Assembly (NCBI RefSeq): GCF_052857255.1
Contig: NC_135497.1
Location: 347,092,799-347,156,798 of the forward strand
DNA: 64,000 bases
Source: Amblyomma americanum
Lineage: Eukaryota; Arthropoda; Arachnida; Ixodida; Ixodidae
Direction: 5' to 3'
Part shown: one piece after another, positions 1 through 9,135 of the stretch
Numbering within the stretch: position 1 is the stretch's first letter
Layout: the number at the start of each line of letters is the position of its first letter
The notes under the pieces: generated by a model
What the model saw: only the letters and a program-made list of their open reading frames with translations
The model's database searches: none
What the model was told of the DNA's origin: nothing
Position numbers and translations under genes: made by a program

Positions 1-302
1 TGAGGGCATTGGGACGTCTCCAGAGGAGGATGTCTGGAGATCATAGAAAAAGCCGCTCAATTATCCTCTCTTTAGCTACTGCAGGGGAAAGGGGAACAAT
101 AGCACGGGGATCGCAGGGGCGGTGGTGCCGTCACAGCTATGTGGATCGATCTTCAAACCGCTGCCAACGAGCGGCTAGGCATTAGTTTTCACCAATCTTC
201 ACCTGCGAGGTATTTCCAGTGTCGACGCTGACGCCTGGCCTAGCCAGGTATCTGCGACTCCTCGCGTCAGCGTGCACAAAGCGCCGGAATTTCGCATCTG
301 GC

Positions 303-620
303 GATAATAACAATAAAAGTAATAATTTGTCTTAGGGGAAAGGAAATGGTGCAGTATCTGTCTCATATATCGTTGGCCGCCTGAACCGCGCCGTAAGGGA
401 ATGAATAAATTCGGAAGTGAACGAAAAAAAGAAGTGCCGTTCTGGAAGGCTCCGGAAAAATTTCGACCACCTGGGGATCTTTAACGTGCACTGACATCGC
501 ACAGCACACGGGCGCGTTACCGTTTTTCCTCCATAAAAACGCAGCCGCCGCGGTAGGTTTCAATCCCGGGAACTCCCGATCAGCAGCCGAGCGCGCTGAC
601 CACTGGGCCACCGTGCCGGT
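303..620 (-). mobile_element. Ruka-type tRNA-derived SINE (family A), near full length
   Basis: On the minus strand the tRNA-like head lies at about 548-620, with a degraded B box (the GGTTCGAACC core has drifted). It is followed by the conserved middle (the 'CAGTGCACGTTAAAGATCC' segment), the body, and the 3' end 'GCGCCATTTCCTTTCC'-like block near 335-350. An AT-rich ATT-type tail lies at 303-330. The same order is seen in the other family A copies here. Such SINEs are transcribed by RNA polymerase III and moved by a LINE's enzymes; this copy is diverged and presumably inactive. Confidence 0.85.
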
Positions 621-1874
621 CTTCTGGCGGCGCCAGTAGACGAAACTCTGACGCGACGCCGAAGAAACGCTGCCTTGCGGTTCGGACTCGAAACGCTCGG
701 CTGGTCGAACAAAAGCCAAACGCTATTGGAAAGCTGCACTGTACGGCACTAACCTGCCGGAGTGGCAATGGATGATACGAGAGGTAGTCACTATAGCGCA
801 TGCCTAATTATGGCATATAAGCATGTTTATGCGTGTGGGCTCGATCAACGCAAGCGGACACCTCACCAGCGCCTCAATGCAGCTTTTAAATGTCTGTTCT
901 TATCTAGATGAGGGCGCTCGAGGTATAGGCGTCGCACGATAATATGCTCAAGTCCGTTCCACTACATTTTCACCCTACAAAGCTCTCGTAACTCCGCCAG
1001 AGCGACAATGCAAACGTCACCAAATCATCTTAGAGAGCCCCAATAAAATCAAGTACAGCAAGTTCAAAAGCAATGCTGACAAGCTAGCACTCATGTGCTC
1101 GAACATAGCGGTGATCATCATTGTTCGGGTTCACGTGCACCCGCCGTGAACACAAATGATCTTTCTTTTCAAGTGTTTACGACCTTGGTGTGGTTTTTCC
1201 TGGACATATATAGCATTTCACACCACATTGACCGTAAAGAAATAAAGTCCAGCACAGAGCTTGCAAAGTTTTATCATGGAGCCCTATATATATCCCGCAA
1301 ATGAAAAGCGCTTTTAACAGAAACGCGCTTTTTTCGCTATGCGCCGAACGCCGAACAACCCGCAACATGCTTTGTTTGGAGGACGACTCAGGCAGAGCTG
1401 TTCACTTAAGTTCCAAAAAATGAGGTTCCCGGTGCAGCCAGGGGGAAAGTATATGCATGGCGTCCTGCAAAGTAGTTATACAATCATGCCTTCCTTTAGC
1501 CGTGAGCAGTACTACTGAACGACTAACGCTTAGAAATAACTAATAGAATAGGTGCAGACTTACCATCTGCTGCCGTTGGAGCGCCATGGTGTTCGAAGTT
1601 CAGCAGGCAGTTCCTGAAGTGCTGGGAGGGTGCGCGCCATGTTTCTTGTGTTACGTCGGGAGGCTTGCACTGTAATGTTTCTTCTGAGTTCATTTCAAAC
1701 AGAAAAAAGTCAGGAAATCCGCAGACGAAGCGAAACTGCCCTACACACTGCACCACCTCGTCCTCCTCGAAATAATGCCCACGCTTAGACCTCACGCTGA
1801 CTTCTCGGCGTCACTATGCACTGAGAGCGCCGGCTCCTTTGTCACGCCAATGGTGAACTGTTGCAGTGCATGCG
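621..1874. other. No recognisable feature
   Basis: About 1.25 kb of mixed-composition sequence. Open frames are short, overlap each other on both strands and carry no motif I recognise. I see no SINE head, LINE domain or convincing splice pair here. Confidence 0.5.
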
Positions 1875-2003
1875 GCGAACGCTCGTCGAACTGCTTGGCA
1901 CAGAAACGCGTCGCCCACGCGAAACAGTTAGAAGAGGACGCGTCTAAACGTCGGCATCGGCTTGCGAGGCTTGGACGCTACCAGACGATTCTCCGAGGTG
2001 GGG
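1875..2003. repeat. Tandem repeat (period ~148 bp), copy 1, split by a LINE
   Basis: The copy runs from GCGAACGCTCGTCGAACTGC to CTCCGAGGTGGGG. The same unit recurs at 3975-4120 and 4121-4275. Subtracting the LINE and its duplicated target puts the first and second copies 145 bp apart, and the second and third are 148 bp apart. The left edge is abrupt, because the sequence before 1875 does not match the unit. Copies differ by scattered substitutions. Confidence 0.8.
1993..2003. repeat. Target-site duplication, left copy
   Basis: CCGAGGTGGGG at 1993-2003 is repeated exactly at 3964-3974, directly flanking the LINE at 2004-3963. An 11-bp direct repeat at both ends is the expected mark of target-primed reverse transcription. 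Confidence 0.85.
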
Positions 2004-3963
2004 TGGTGGTAGTGGTTTTATTAAAAATAATAGTAAAAAGGAAGGAAAAGATTTTTGCTGGCCCCGGCATCTGCCATCGATACTGAAGCACCTGAGCTGG
2101 GCCAGCGGAAATAAAGGACAGCAGGCAGAATGGAGAAATGAAATGAAATAGGTGAGGGGACAGGAATAGAGGACAGGGGGAGAAGTAATATGTACAAACT
2201 ATTTACACAATAAGTAATGTGTCCAGGTTGTGCGCGTGATTAGTTCAGTTTAGAGGAATTAAATCACACACGCGCACAGCGCTGTGTAGGTTACAACTGG
2301 AGTGGTGCGTCCAGTTATTAATCGTTCAAGGTAGAACTCGCGGAGCGTTCGGTCACTGCGTGTAACTACCTGACGGAGAACAGACGGGACGTCAAGCCCG
2401 TGTGTTCGAGGAATGCACAGAGGCTCACCAAAGTTCGCTCACGAGTGCGCGCACTGCCCTGCGGCCACAATAGCGTCTTGATGGAGTCTGGTAGTATGCC
2501 CTGCGCCCTATAGGCCGCTAGCATATCGCGACGAGCATCGGCGAACGCGGAGCAGCGAAGGAGCAGATGTTCTAGTGTTTCCACTGCACCGCATCCGTCA
2601 CACACATCACTCATCGCGATTCCGTGCCGCACCCGTCGTTCCCCGGACCACACGCAGCCAATGCGCGCGCGGAGGATCATTGCACGTTGCGACCGTGTAA
2701 GTGCGCGACAGCCGGTGACACTGTCGATGCGCTCACCTCCCGCGATGCGTGGGTCGGGGTGCTGCTTTCGGAGATGGTCGTGAATGGCCGCACGCACGTC
2801 CTCCAGCGCAAGGGGCAGATCGCTGGCAGGTAGTTGGTGTGCAGCGGTCGCGAGGTCGTCAGCTTCGTTGCCGGCGATGCCGCAGTGACCGGGCACCCAC
2901 TGTGCACGCACGGCACAACCTCTCTGCGCGAGGCGCTCGATGCGCGTGCGAATTTCCCGCACTAGTGGGGTACCGCGGCCGTTAGACTGCAGGCGGCTGA
3001 GGGCGGCGCGGGAGTCGCACAGCAGAGCACTCCTGGGCGGCGGAGGGCCGAGGGTGAGCAGCAGGTCCAGCCCGAGCCGGATCCCCATCAACTCCGCCGT
3101 GGTGGAGGAGCCCAGGAAGGTTGCGTGTTGCTGGCTGTGCAGTCGCAGGGCGGGGATGGTGGCCGCCGCAGCAAGGGAGCAGCTGTCGCGGGCCACTGAG
3201 CCGTCGGTGTACACGAGGAGATGGTCCTGGAGCTCCTCGTGTATGACGGCTCTGGCCAGCTGCTGCACAGCGCAGAGGGGTGTGCTCCGCTTTCCCGCGA
3301 TGCCGACGATCTCTCGCTGTACCTCCGAGGCAGCAGGCCAGGGCGCGCAGGAGCCGTAGGGGGGTGGGCCTTGGGTCAATTGCTCATACTCGAGCAGCGC
3401 CGCGCCCATTCGTGAGCGCGGGTGCGAGCGCATACGCTGCAGCAGCGAGCCGCCGTCCGGTGCGCGGTGAAGCCGGTCGATGTGATTCAGTGCCCTGCGC
3501 GCTGCTTGGAGCTCAAGGGGCCACGCTCCTGCCTCGGCCAACGTTGCGGCGCACTGCGAGTTTTTGGGCAGGCCTAGGCACACGCGCAGGGACTTGCGGT
3601 GCTGAAGCTCGAGCTTCTTCCAGCACGGCTTGCGCACCGTGACGAGCGGCAGCGCATAGAGCACCGCCCCCAAAGCTGCGGCATTGTATAGACGCAGCGC
3701 GGCTTGCTGGGAGATGCCCTGGCCTCGAGCGGTGAGCTTGTGCACGGCGGCGGTGATCCTCTTCATCTGCAGACAGGCCTTGGTCGCCGCGGGCCGGAAG
3801 GAAAGGCGCCAGTCGATGTCCAGGCCAAGGTACCGCACCGATTTACGCCAAGGAATCGGAGTCCCGTCCAGTGACAGTGGCGCAAGGTGCGCGCGCGAGC
3901 GCGAAACGCAGGCCATGGCCACCGATTTGTCCGCGCTCAGTGACAGACCAAGGCCGCGCAATC
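2004..3963 (-). mobile_element. 5'-truncated non-LTR retrotransposon (I/R1-like, with RNase H)
   Basis: A 1,960-bp minus-strand element bounded by an exact 11-bp target duplication. On the minus strand it begins inside the reverse-transcriptase region, runs through the RT thumb, RNase H and a C-terminal zinc finger (stop at 2366), and ends in a ~360-bp 3' UTR with AATAAAA followed by CCACTACCACCA. That 3' terminus is shared with minus-strand ends at 5013 and 19103, so at least three copies of related elements are present. It sits in a tandem repeat at a unit boundary. Truncation removed ORF1, the endonuclease and the RT active site, so it cannot move on its own. Confidence 0.88.
2366..3963 (-). 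pseudogene. LINE ORF2 C-terminal part: RT thumb, RNase H, zinc finger
   Basis: An open frame of about 531 codons with no internal stop. Near residue 43 it has the RT thumb signature SVRYLGLDID. An RNase HI domain at about residues 247-375 carries the catalytic set Asp253 (VYTDGSV), Glu290 (TTAELMGI), Asp316 (LLCDSRAAL) and Asp368 (GHCGIAGNEADD). A CxxC..H..C finger follows at Cys454, Cys457, His465 and Cys470. The first codon of the long open stretch is TTG (3961), and the frame continues into the target duplication. There is therefore no genuine start, and the reading is a truncation product. RNase H in this position is typical of I-group LINEs, where it removes the RNA template. The intact catalytic set suggests a fairly young insertion. 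Confidence 0.88.
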
Positions 3964-3974
3964 CCGAGGTGGGG
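3964..3974. repeat. Target-site duplication, right copy
   Basis: CCGAGGTGGGG, identical to 1993-2003. It marks the 5' junction of the minus-strand LINE. Confidence 0.85.
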
Positions 3975-4275
3975 AATGTCGGGTTTCTAGGCGAACGCTC
4001 GTTGAACTGGTTAGCACAGAAACGCGTCGTCCGAGAGACACAGTTGGATGAGGACGCGTCTACACATCGGCATCAGCTTGCGAGGCTTTGACGCTACCAA
4101 GACGATTCTCCGAGGTGGGGGGAATGTTGGGTTTCCAGGCGAACGCTCGTCGAACTGCTTGACACCGAAACGCGTCGCCCGCGAGAAAGTGTTGATGAGG
4201 ACGCGTCCTCACGTGGGCGTTGGCTTGCGAGAAACAAGGAGGCTACCAAGACAATTCTCTGAGGGGGGGGGGGGG
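3975..4275. repeat. Tandem repeat (period ~148 bp), copies 2 and 3
   Basis: GGGTTTCTAGGCGAACGCTC at 3981 recurs as GGGTTTCCAGGCGAACGCTC at 4129, a spacing of 148 bp. Each unit ends in a G-run (GAGGTGGGG at about 4112; a run of more than ten G at 4262-4275). With 1875-2003 this makes a three-unit array. Confidence 0.8.
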
Positions 4276-4325
4276 TACAGGTACTGAAACTCGGGGACAG
4301 ATTTCTGCGGCTTTGTGATGGAAGT

Positions 4326-4840
4326 TTGAAACGTGTGCCGCCAGGTAACAGGCCAGCGTCTGTGGCTAGCCCATTCGCCCTATACTCTGGCAAGGACAGG
4401 TTGTTTTCTTACAGAGAAATCCTGCAGCACTACAGGCTTGCAAGACTCAGATTCCCCCCAGCAGATAAAACGCTCTCCAAGCAACAGGCCAAAGCCTGGC
4501 GTAAACTTCAAACTAACACCTATCCAAATCCCCAATTGTGTAGCTTCTATTCGGAAGGACTCTACTCAAACAAATGCAAACATTGTGATGCGAAAGCCGA
4601 ACTAAATCATATGATCTGGAACTGCTCGCAATCCCTACCCGCGAGTCACTTCATTACCGACTCTGCTCATTGGGAGGCTCTATTGCTCAGCCCCGACCCG
4701 GGGATACAGATCAAGCTCCTCCAGCTGGCTGAAGACGCCGCCGCTGCCCAAGGGATAGCGGCCGCCGTTTAAGCGGGGGGCGACTTCGTGTCGCTCCTCT
4801 ATATCCGCTGGAAATAAAGTTTCACAACCAACCAACCAAT
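4326..4840 (+). pseudogene. LINE 3' end: ORF2 C-terminus plus 3' UTR with (AACC)n tail
   Basis: The open frame at 4326-4772 encodes a LINE C-terminal region, including an AWRKLQTNTYPNP motif that recurs in tick I-type elements and a CKHC..H..C finger (CKHCDAKAELNHMIWNC). A 3' UTR of about 70 bp follows, with AATAAA at 4813-4818 and then TTTCACAACCAACCAACC. The element is 5'-truncated. The apparent ATG at 4326 lies in or just before the element and need not be a real start. The tail type, AATAAAGTTT plus a 4-bp repeat, is shared with 5198-5221 and 53807-53832. Confidence 0.75.
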
Positions 4841-5012
4841 CGGGAACGCGTGCAAAGAACGCGCTAGAGGAAGGCGTCGTCTCGCGCTCCTAGCTTCCAC
4901 TGCATATACATAGAAAGCTGTATCTATGTATAAACAGTTAATGAGCGCAGATGCACGTGTTTTCCTCGGTAAAAGACACAGACGCCACCGGATTCTCACA
5001 GTCGGCAGTGTA

Positions 5013-5130
5013 TTGGTGGTGGTAGTGGCGTTAAATCTCTATTCGATGCACAGGAGCGCCTTTTAGAGGAGAGTGGGGAGTTTCACAACTCCCTTGCCTC
5101 GGTGGTAGTCCTTATACCGGGACACCATTA
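5013..5130 (-). mobile_element. LINE 3' UTR fragment (minus strand)
   Basis: TTGGTGGTGGTAGTGGCGTT at 5013 is the reverse complement of the CCACTACCACCA terminus seen at the 3' ends of the LINEs at 2004 and 19103. Only UTR is recognisable. Confidence 0.5.
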
Positions 5131-5221
5131 GCGGTAGCCGCTGCCGGCACTCTTTGAACAATAGCACTCTAACTGCACGGTCCAAACTCGCTTGCTTAAT
5201 AAAGTTTTCCATCCATCCATC
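5131..5221 (+). mobile_element. LINE 3' terminus with (ATCC)n tail
   Basis: AATAAA at 5198-5203 is followed by GTTTTCC and ATCCATCCATC to 5221, the same terminus design as at 4813 and 53807. No coding part is recognisable upstream, so this is a very short 3' remnant. Confidence 0.55.
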
Positions 5222-5344
5222 GAGGTCCAAGCAGCTAGACATGGTTGCCTCCCATCACTCTGTCGTTGGCTAATTTACTCTCTCTGCGGATTTGTCTGGT
5301 AGGCCCATATCTTATGATATGCGTCTGCCTACATGTCACAAATT

Positions 5345-5650
5345 CTACAGTACCCAGAAAAAGTTTGTTATATGTGTTTTAGAATCGCGGGGCTTAGAAA
5401 CGACCCTGTTTACAGCTTTCTGAGGGGGTCTTTCCTCGGCTCTATCCAGGCCCTTGGCGCGCTCTAGGAACATCTGCCTGCTGAGGCGCAGATATGCTGT
5501 AATGGCCACATATGTGGTAAGCGGATTCAGTACTGGAGTCGCGACAGTCTGGGAAGTCATTGGAACTCCGCGAAGACAAGCTCGGGCGGCTTTGTGAGCA
5601 GCCTAGTTCCCCTCAATTGCCTGGTATCCGGGCGCCCATACCAACTGTTT
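5345..5650 (-). pseudogene. Decayed LINE RNase H / C-terminal fragment
   Basis: Minus-strand translation from about 5645 reads QLVWAPGYQAIEGN, a stop, then AAHKAARA. This is the RNase H motif W-x-PGHxGIxGNExAHxxARxA with His replaced by Tyr and the Glu codon turned into a stop. The frame then stays open (5560-5345) through a segment with LTTYVAITAYLRLSRQMF, resembling the linker between RNase H and the C-terminal finger in other I-type LINEs here. No flanking repeats were identified. Confidence 0.65.
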
Positions 5651-5859
5651 TGTTTTCAGCATTCAGATATGTCGCGCGTTTGCAAAAATTTTGCTGGCTA
5701 GCAGCGCTATTCTTCCCCTATTATAATTTCGATGGGCGTGTTGAGAATCAGAAATTATGTGCGTGGCGTCGGAGGGAATGGCTACCAGCGCTATCGCCAC
5801 GGTGAAACTAGTAAAGTTGCCTTAGCCGAAGAAGTGGCAGCATATTCAAACTCTTTTAA

Positions 5860-5965
5860 CTGTACTGTGCGATGTCAGTACACGCTAAAGCGCTCCAGGT
5901 CGAAATTTTCGGAGCCCTTCTCGACGTCGTCCCTCATAGCCTGAGCCGCTGTGGGACATTGAACG
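5860..5965 (+). mobile_element. Fragment of second tRNA-SINE family (family B)
   Basis: It contains TGTACTGTGCGATGTCAGTA and then CTCATAGCCTGAGCCGCTGTGGGACATTGAACG. It shares this middle and 3' region with the fuller family B copy at 16017-16234, and lacks the tRNA head. Confidence 0.65.
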
Positions 5966-5984
5966 CTTATTGAAAATTGAAAAT

Positions 5985-6100
5985 TCGTTTTTGTGGAAAG
6001 GAAATGGCACAGTATCTCTCTCACATATCGGCGGACCCCAGAACTGTGCCGTAGGGGAAGATATCAAGGAGGGAGTCAAAGAAGAAAGAGGCGCCACCAG
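5985..6100 (-). mobile_element. SINE family A fragment (3' half)
   Basis: TGTGGAAAGGAAATGGCACA through GGGAGTCAAAGAAGAAAGAGG is the minus-strand 3' half of the family A SINE. It ends near 6100, before the conserved middle. Confidence 0.7.
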
Positions 6101-6142
6101 AGGATGTTTAACGTGCAATGAAGGTAAAGATCCTCAGCTGAC

Positions 6143-6459
6143 AATAATAATAATAATAATTGGTTTTTTGGGGAAAGGAAATGGCGCAGTATCTGTCTCA
6201 TATATCGTTGGACAGCTGAACCGCTCCGTAAGGAAAGGGATAAAGGAGGGAGTGAAAGAAGAAAGGAAGAAAGAGGTGCCGTTGTGGAGGGCTCCGGCAT
6301 AATTTCGACCACCTGGGGATCTTTAACGTGCACTGACATCGCACAGCACACGGGCGCCTTAGCGTTTTGCCTACCAAAAACGCAGCCGCCGCGGTCGGGT
6401 TCGAACCCGGGAACTCCGGATCACTAGCCGAGCGCCCTAAACACTGAGCCACCGCGGCA
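6143..6459 (-). mobile_element. Ruka-type SINE (family A), full length
   Basis: The tRNA-like head is at about 6385-6459 on the minus strand, with an A box (GCGGTGGCTCAGTG) and a B box (GGGTTCGAACCC). The body follows, and an (ATT)n tail lies at 6143-6161. It is one of the better-preserved copies. Confidence 0.88.
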
Positions 6460-6473
6460 TGGTCCTCAGCAGG

Positions 6474-6622
6474 CCAAAATTATTCCCGAGCCCTCCACTA
6501 CGGCGCCTCTTTCTTCTTTCACTCCCTCCTTTTTTCGTTCATCTACGGGGCATTTTAGGTGTCCGCCGATAAGAGAGACAGATACTGCGCCATTTCCTTT
6601 CCCCCAAAACCAATTTTCTTTT
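6474..6622 (+). mobile_element. SINE family A fragment (3' half)
   Basis: AGCCCTCCACTACGGCGCCT through GCGCCATTTCCTTTCCCCC and CAATT. This is a plus-strand 3' half lying immediately beside the minus-strand copy at 6143-6459, so the two are inverted relative to each other. Confidence 0.75.
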
Positions 6623-6659
6623 ATCAATGAGGGTTTAAATCATAAATCTTACACGTGTG

Positions 6660-6670
6660 TTTCACGGCTG
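6660..6670. repeat. SINE target-site duplication, left copy
   Basis: TTTCACGGCTG at 6660-6670 is repeated at 7009-7019, flanking the SINE at 6671-7008. The first two T of the right copy could belong to the (ATT)n tail. Confidence 0.75.
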
Positions 6671-6971
6671 GCCCCGCCGCGGTGGATCAGTGGTTAGGGC
6701 GCTCGACTACTGATCCGGAGTTCCCGGGTTCGAATCCGACCGCGGCGGCTGCGTTTTTATGGAGGAAAAACGCTAAGGCGCCCATGTGCTGTGCGATGTC
6801 AGTGCACGTTAAAGATCCCCAGGTGGTCGAAATTATTCCGGAGCCCTCCACTACGGCACCTCTCTCTTCCTTTCTACTTTCACTCCCTCCTTTACCCTTC
6901 CCGTACGCGCGGTTCAGGTGTCCAACGATATATGAGACAGATACTGCGCCATTTCCTTTCTGCCTAAACCA

Positions 6972-7008
<37 letters not shown>
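6671..7008 (+). mobile_element. Ruka-type SINE (family A), full length with (ATT)n tail
   Basis: The A box (GCGGTGGATCAGTGGTTAGG) and B box (GGGTTCGAATCC) lie in the first ~75 bp. The conserved middle (GTGCTGTGCGATGTCAGTGC) and the 3' block GCGCCATTTCCTTTC follow, and then about 12 ATT units (6973-7008). Exact 11-bp direct repeats flank it, so this is the clearest recent SINE insertion in the window. Confidence 0.92.
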
Positions 7009-7010
<2 letters not shown>

Positions 7011-7107
7011 TCACGGCTGAGCGTTCGACTGAAGCCAAACACGGCAGTGTCATGCAGACGCGCGCCAAGGTGATAGTGTCATGTGGGAAAGTTGAACGCT
7101 TCGCAAT

Positions 7108-7274
7108 GGCGCAAGAAAACCGGGCAGCGTGCCCTCAGCATGCCGAAACAGCCTCACCGAAGGAGGCTATTAATGATTGTTACCAGTCATTGTCCCCGAA
7201 AACAAATATTACTATCCTCATTCGATGAGCCTGTTTCGGCATGCTGAGGACACGCTGCCCGGTTTTCTTGGGCC
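7108..7274. repeat. Inverted repeat, 54-bp arms, 59-bp loop
   Basis: The left arm 7108-7161 and right arm 7221-7274 are reverse complements with about four mismatches. The core is AAGAAAACCGGGCAGCGTG. The loop carries CCAGTCATTGTCCCCGA, which recurs in direct orientation just after the right arm (about 7283). It sits exactly upstream of an I-type LINE fragment, so it could be the product of a 5'-inverted (twin-primed) LINE insertion. Confidence 0.85.
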
Positions 7275-7289
7275 ATATATGTTTCCAGT

Positions 7290-8245
7290 CATTGTCCCCG
7301 ATCTACAGAGCACTCTTTTTGGGATTTTTGCAGTATAGTGCAACAGTACTATCAAGCACATGCAAGAAAAGTTTGTGTGCCCTGCAAGCTATACAAGGTC
7401 AGGCACTTCGCACATGCCTGGGTCTGTCTCTGAGCGCATCAACAGTTGCTACCATTGCAATAGTCCAGGACTACCCACTCTCGACGTATATAACCCTAAA
7501 AATCTTGCGGATGCACATACAGCATTTAACAAGTATTCATCAGCACCACCTTGTGTCAGTGGCGAATCAAACACCACAAGCAGCGTTTTCAAAGGTTATA
7601 GCAGCCCACCAGTCGTCCATCCCATCGCAGTTCACCCTGGCAGCATGGCCTTCCTCAGCGCTGTTGTGTCTGCGGGAGCCATGCTTGCACCTTACAATTC
7701 CGAGCATAACGAAAAAATCGAACCTATCGACACCGGCCATTAAACAGTTGACACTCTGCCTACTCCACGCCGCATATAGTGACCACACTCATGTGTACAC
7801 AGATGGTTCGGTCTCAGGTACAAGTCCGACCTACGCCGTGGTCATTCCTGTGAGATAGACCAGTATTCATCAGCAAACTTCGCATCGGACAACCTCCACC
7901 GAGTCAGAATTGGCCGAACTTCGTGCGGCTGTGCAGTACATCGGTGCACAAACACCCCACAAATGGGCTGTGTTCTGTGAATCAAAAGCAGCCTTACAGT
8001 GTCTTAATTCTGATTTACGCTATGGTGATCACGATCAACTTGTAGCTGAATTAAGACATCTCCAACACCAGGCGCAGGAAGAGGGTCATGGCATCGTCTT
8101 CTAGTGGACACCGGGACACTCTGAGATTATTGGAAACGACGCATCTGACGCTGCAGCTCAAGCGGCTCACGGCAGTGCCAACATTGTCTAAATACCGTTG
8201 ACAAAAGCCGACGCTACAAGACATCTGCGAATGCTTGGCCCTCTC
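7290..8245 (+). pseudogene. I-type LINE fragment (RT end to RNase H), copy 1
   Basis: The frame opens with RALFLGFLQYSATVL and an LQAIQGQALRTCLGL segment (the RT thumb to connection region). At about 7795 comes the RNase H motif VYTDGSVSG, then SELAELRAAVQYI, the CESKAALQCL strand and WTPGHSEIIGNDASDAAA, with a stop just before the Trp (8102) and others after. The order is typical of I-clade ORF2. The catalytic Asp and Glu survive. The usual GxxGNE motif reads IIGND. A sister copy lies at 38200-39640, and the upstream RT of the same family is at 29779-31565. The copy is truncated at both ends. Confidence 0.8.
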
Positions 8246-8794
8246 TGAGTGATCTCGACAACTAGGCGAAAATTGATGTTGCCGCGCCAGTGGCAAAGAA
8301 AAAGACATGCAAAGCAAACGAAATGACGTGTGACGCCTTACCAGTATATGCAAGTGAACTAAAGGTTTGATGCAGTATAAAGAGCGCAACATAAATATTA
8401 GCGGCAAAGGCGCTTTATTTATTTTGTATGATTCTAGATTCTATGTACTTAAACTTCGCCCTTTACTACTTTGAGCGTTCGATAAGAAGGCATTCACTAG
8501 TGGCTCAAAAGTTTGAATCAGCTCCAGAGCAGTATGTGACCGTTGTTTTGCATGACTGATTAATTGAATCTCAGACACACACGTACCGAGGAAGAGCACG
8601 TCGATTCTTTCAGTTATCAAATTGGAAAGGCCCTGCGGCTGGAAAGTCGCTTGCTTTGAATACATACGTCGTGAGATCCTTACATTTTCTTGAAGGTACA
8701 CTTCTTGACTGTGATTTGACAGAATTGTCCGCGAGTGAAACTTGCGGACATGTTGATTTTCGCACCGTGCATGTAGACCAGCGCAGGTAATGTG
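8246..8794. other. No recognisable feature
   Basis: AT-leaning sequence between two LINE fragments. It holds only short shadow frames and no known motif. Confidence 0.4.
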
Positions 8795-9135
8795 CTCAAA
8801 AGGCGGAAACAAAGAATCTTTGCCTCTCTCCCCGCTGATGTATCCAGTTTTACTTGGCTCCGCGAATGGGAAGCGTTATCCACAGCTGACCGGCGTGGGG
8901 CGTGGCGCTCTCCGCCTCCTGTCCGCAATGCGGTCGAACTGAAACTAATAACCATGCCGTTTTTGAATGCCCAGTCGCGCGCACTTTCTGGCTCTTGGTA
9001 GCGCGCGTGTTCCAGGTGCACATGCGGTGGCAGAGTCGCAATCGCGATTTCTTTGTTGAATTAATAATGTGTGTGGGTGCTTATGTGCACAGGAAAAGGA
9101 GGGGACTTGCTGTCTTGCGGGGACGCCAGCACTAA
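8795..9135 (+). pseudogene. LINE C-terminal finger fragment (zf-RVT-like)
   Basis: The plus-strand frame at 8902-9135 reads CPQCGRTETNNHAVFECPVARTFWLL, cut here to its Zn-ligand pattern CxxC..H..C followed by FW. This is the zinc-binding tail found after RT in jockey-like and related LINEs. Upstream, in broken frames, is a FASLPADVSSFTWLREW-like stretch. A different family from the 7290 element. Confidence 0.6.

Noticed and set aside
2366..3961. The long minus-strand frame as a complete protein starting at 3961
   Set aside because: The first codon is TTG, the frame runs on into the target duplication, and the sequence starts in mid-RT. It is a truncated LINE and has no native start.
6674..6750. 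tRNA gene, from A and B boxes
   Set aside because: The sequence is the head of a SINE followed by the SINE body, and does not close into a full cloverleaf with a mature 3' end. The same applies to the heads at 6385, 16017, 18633 and 22035.
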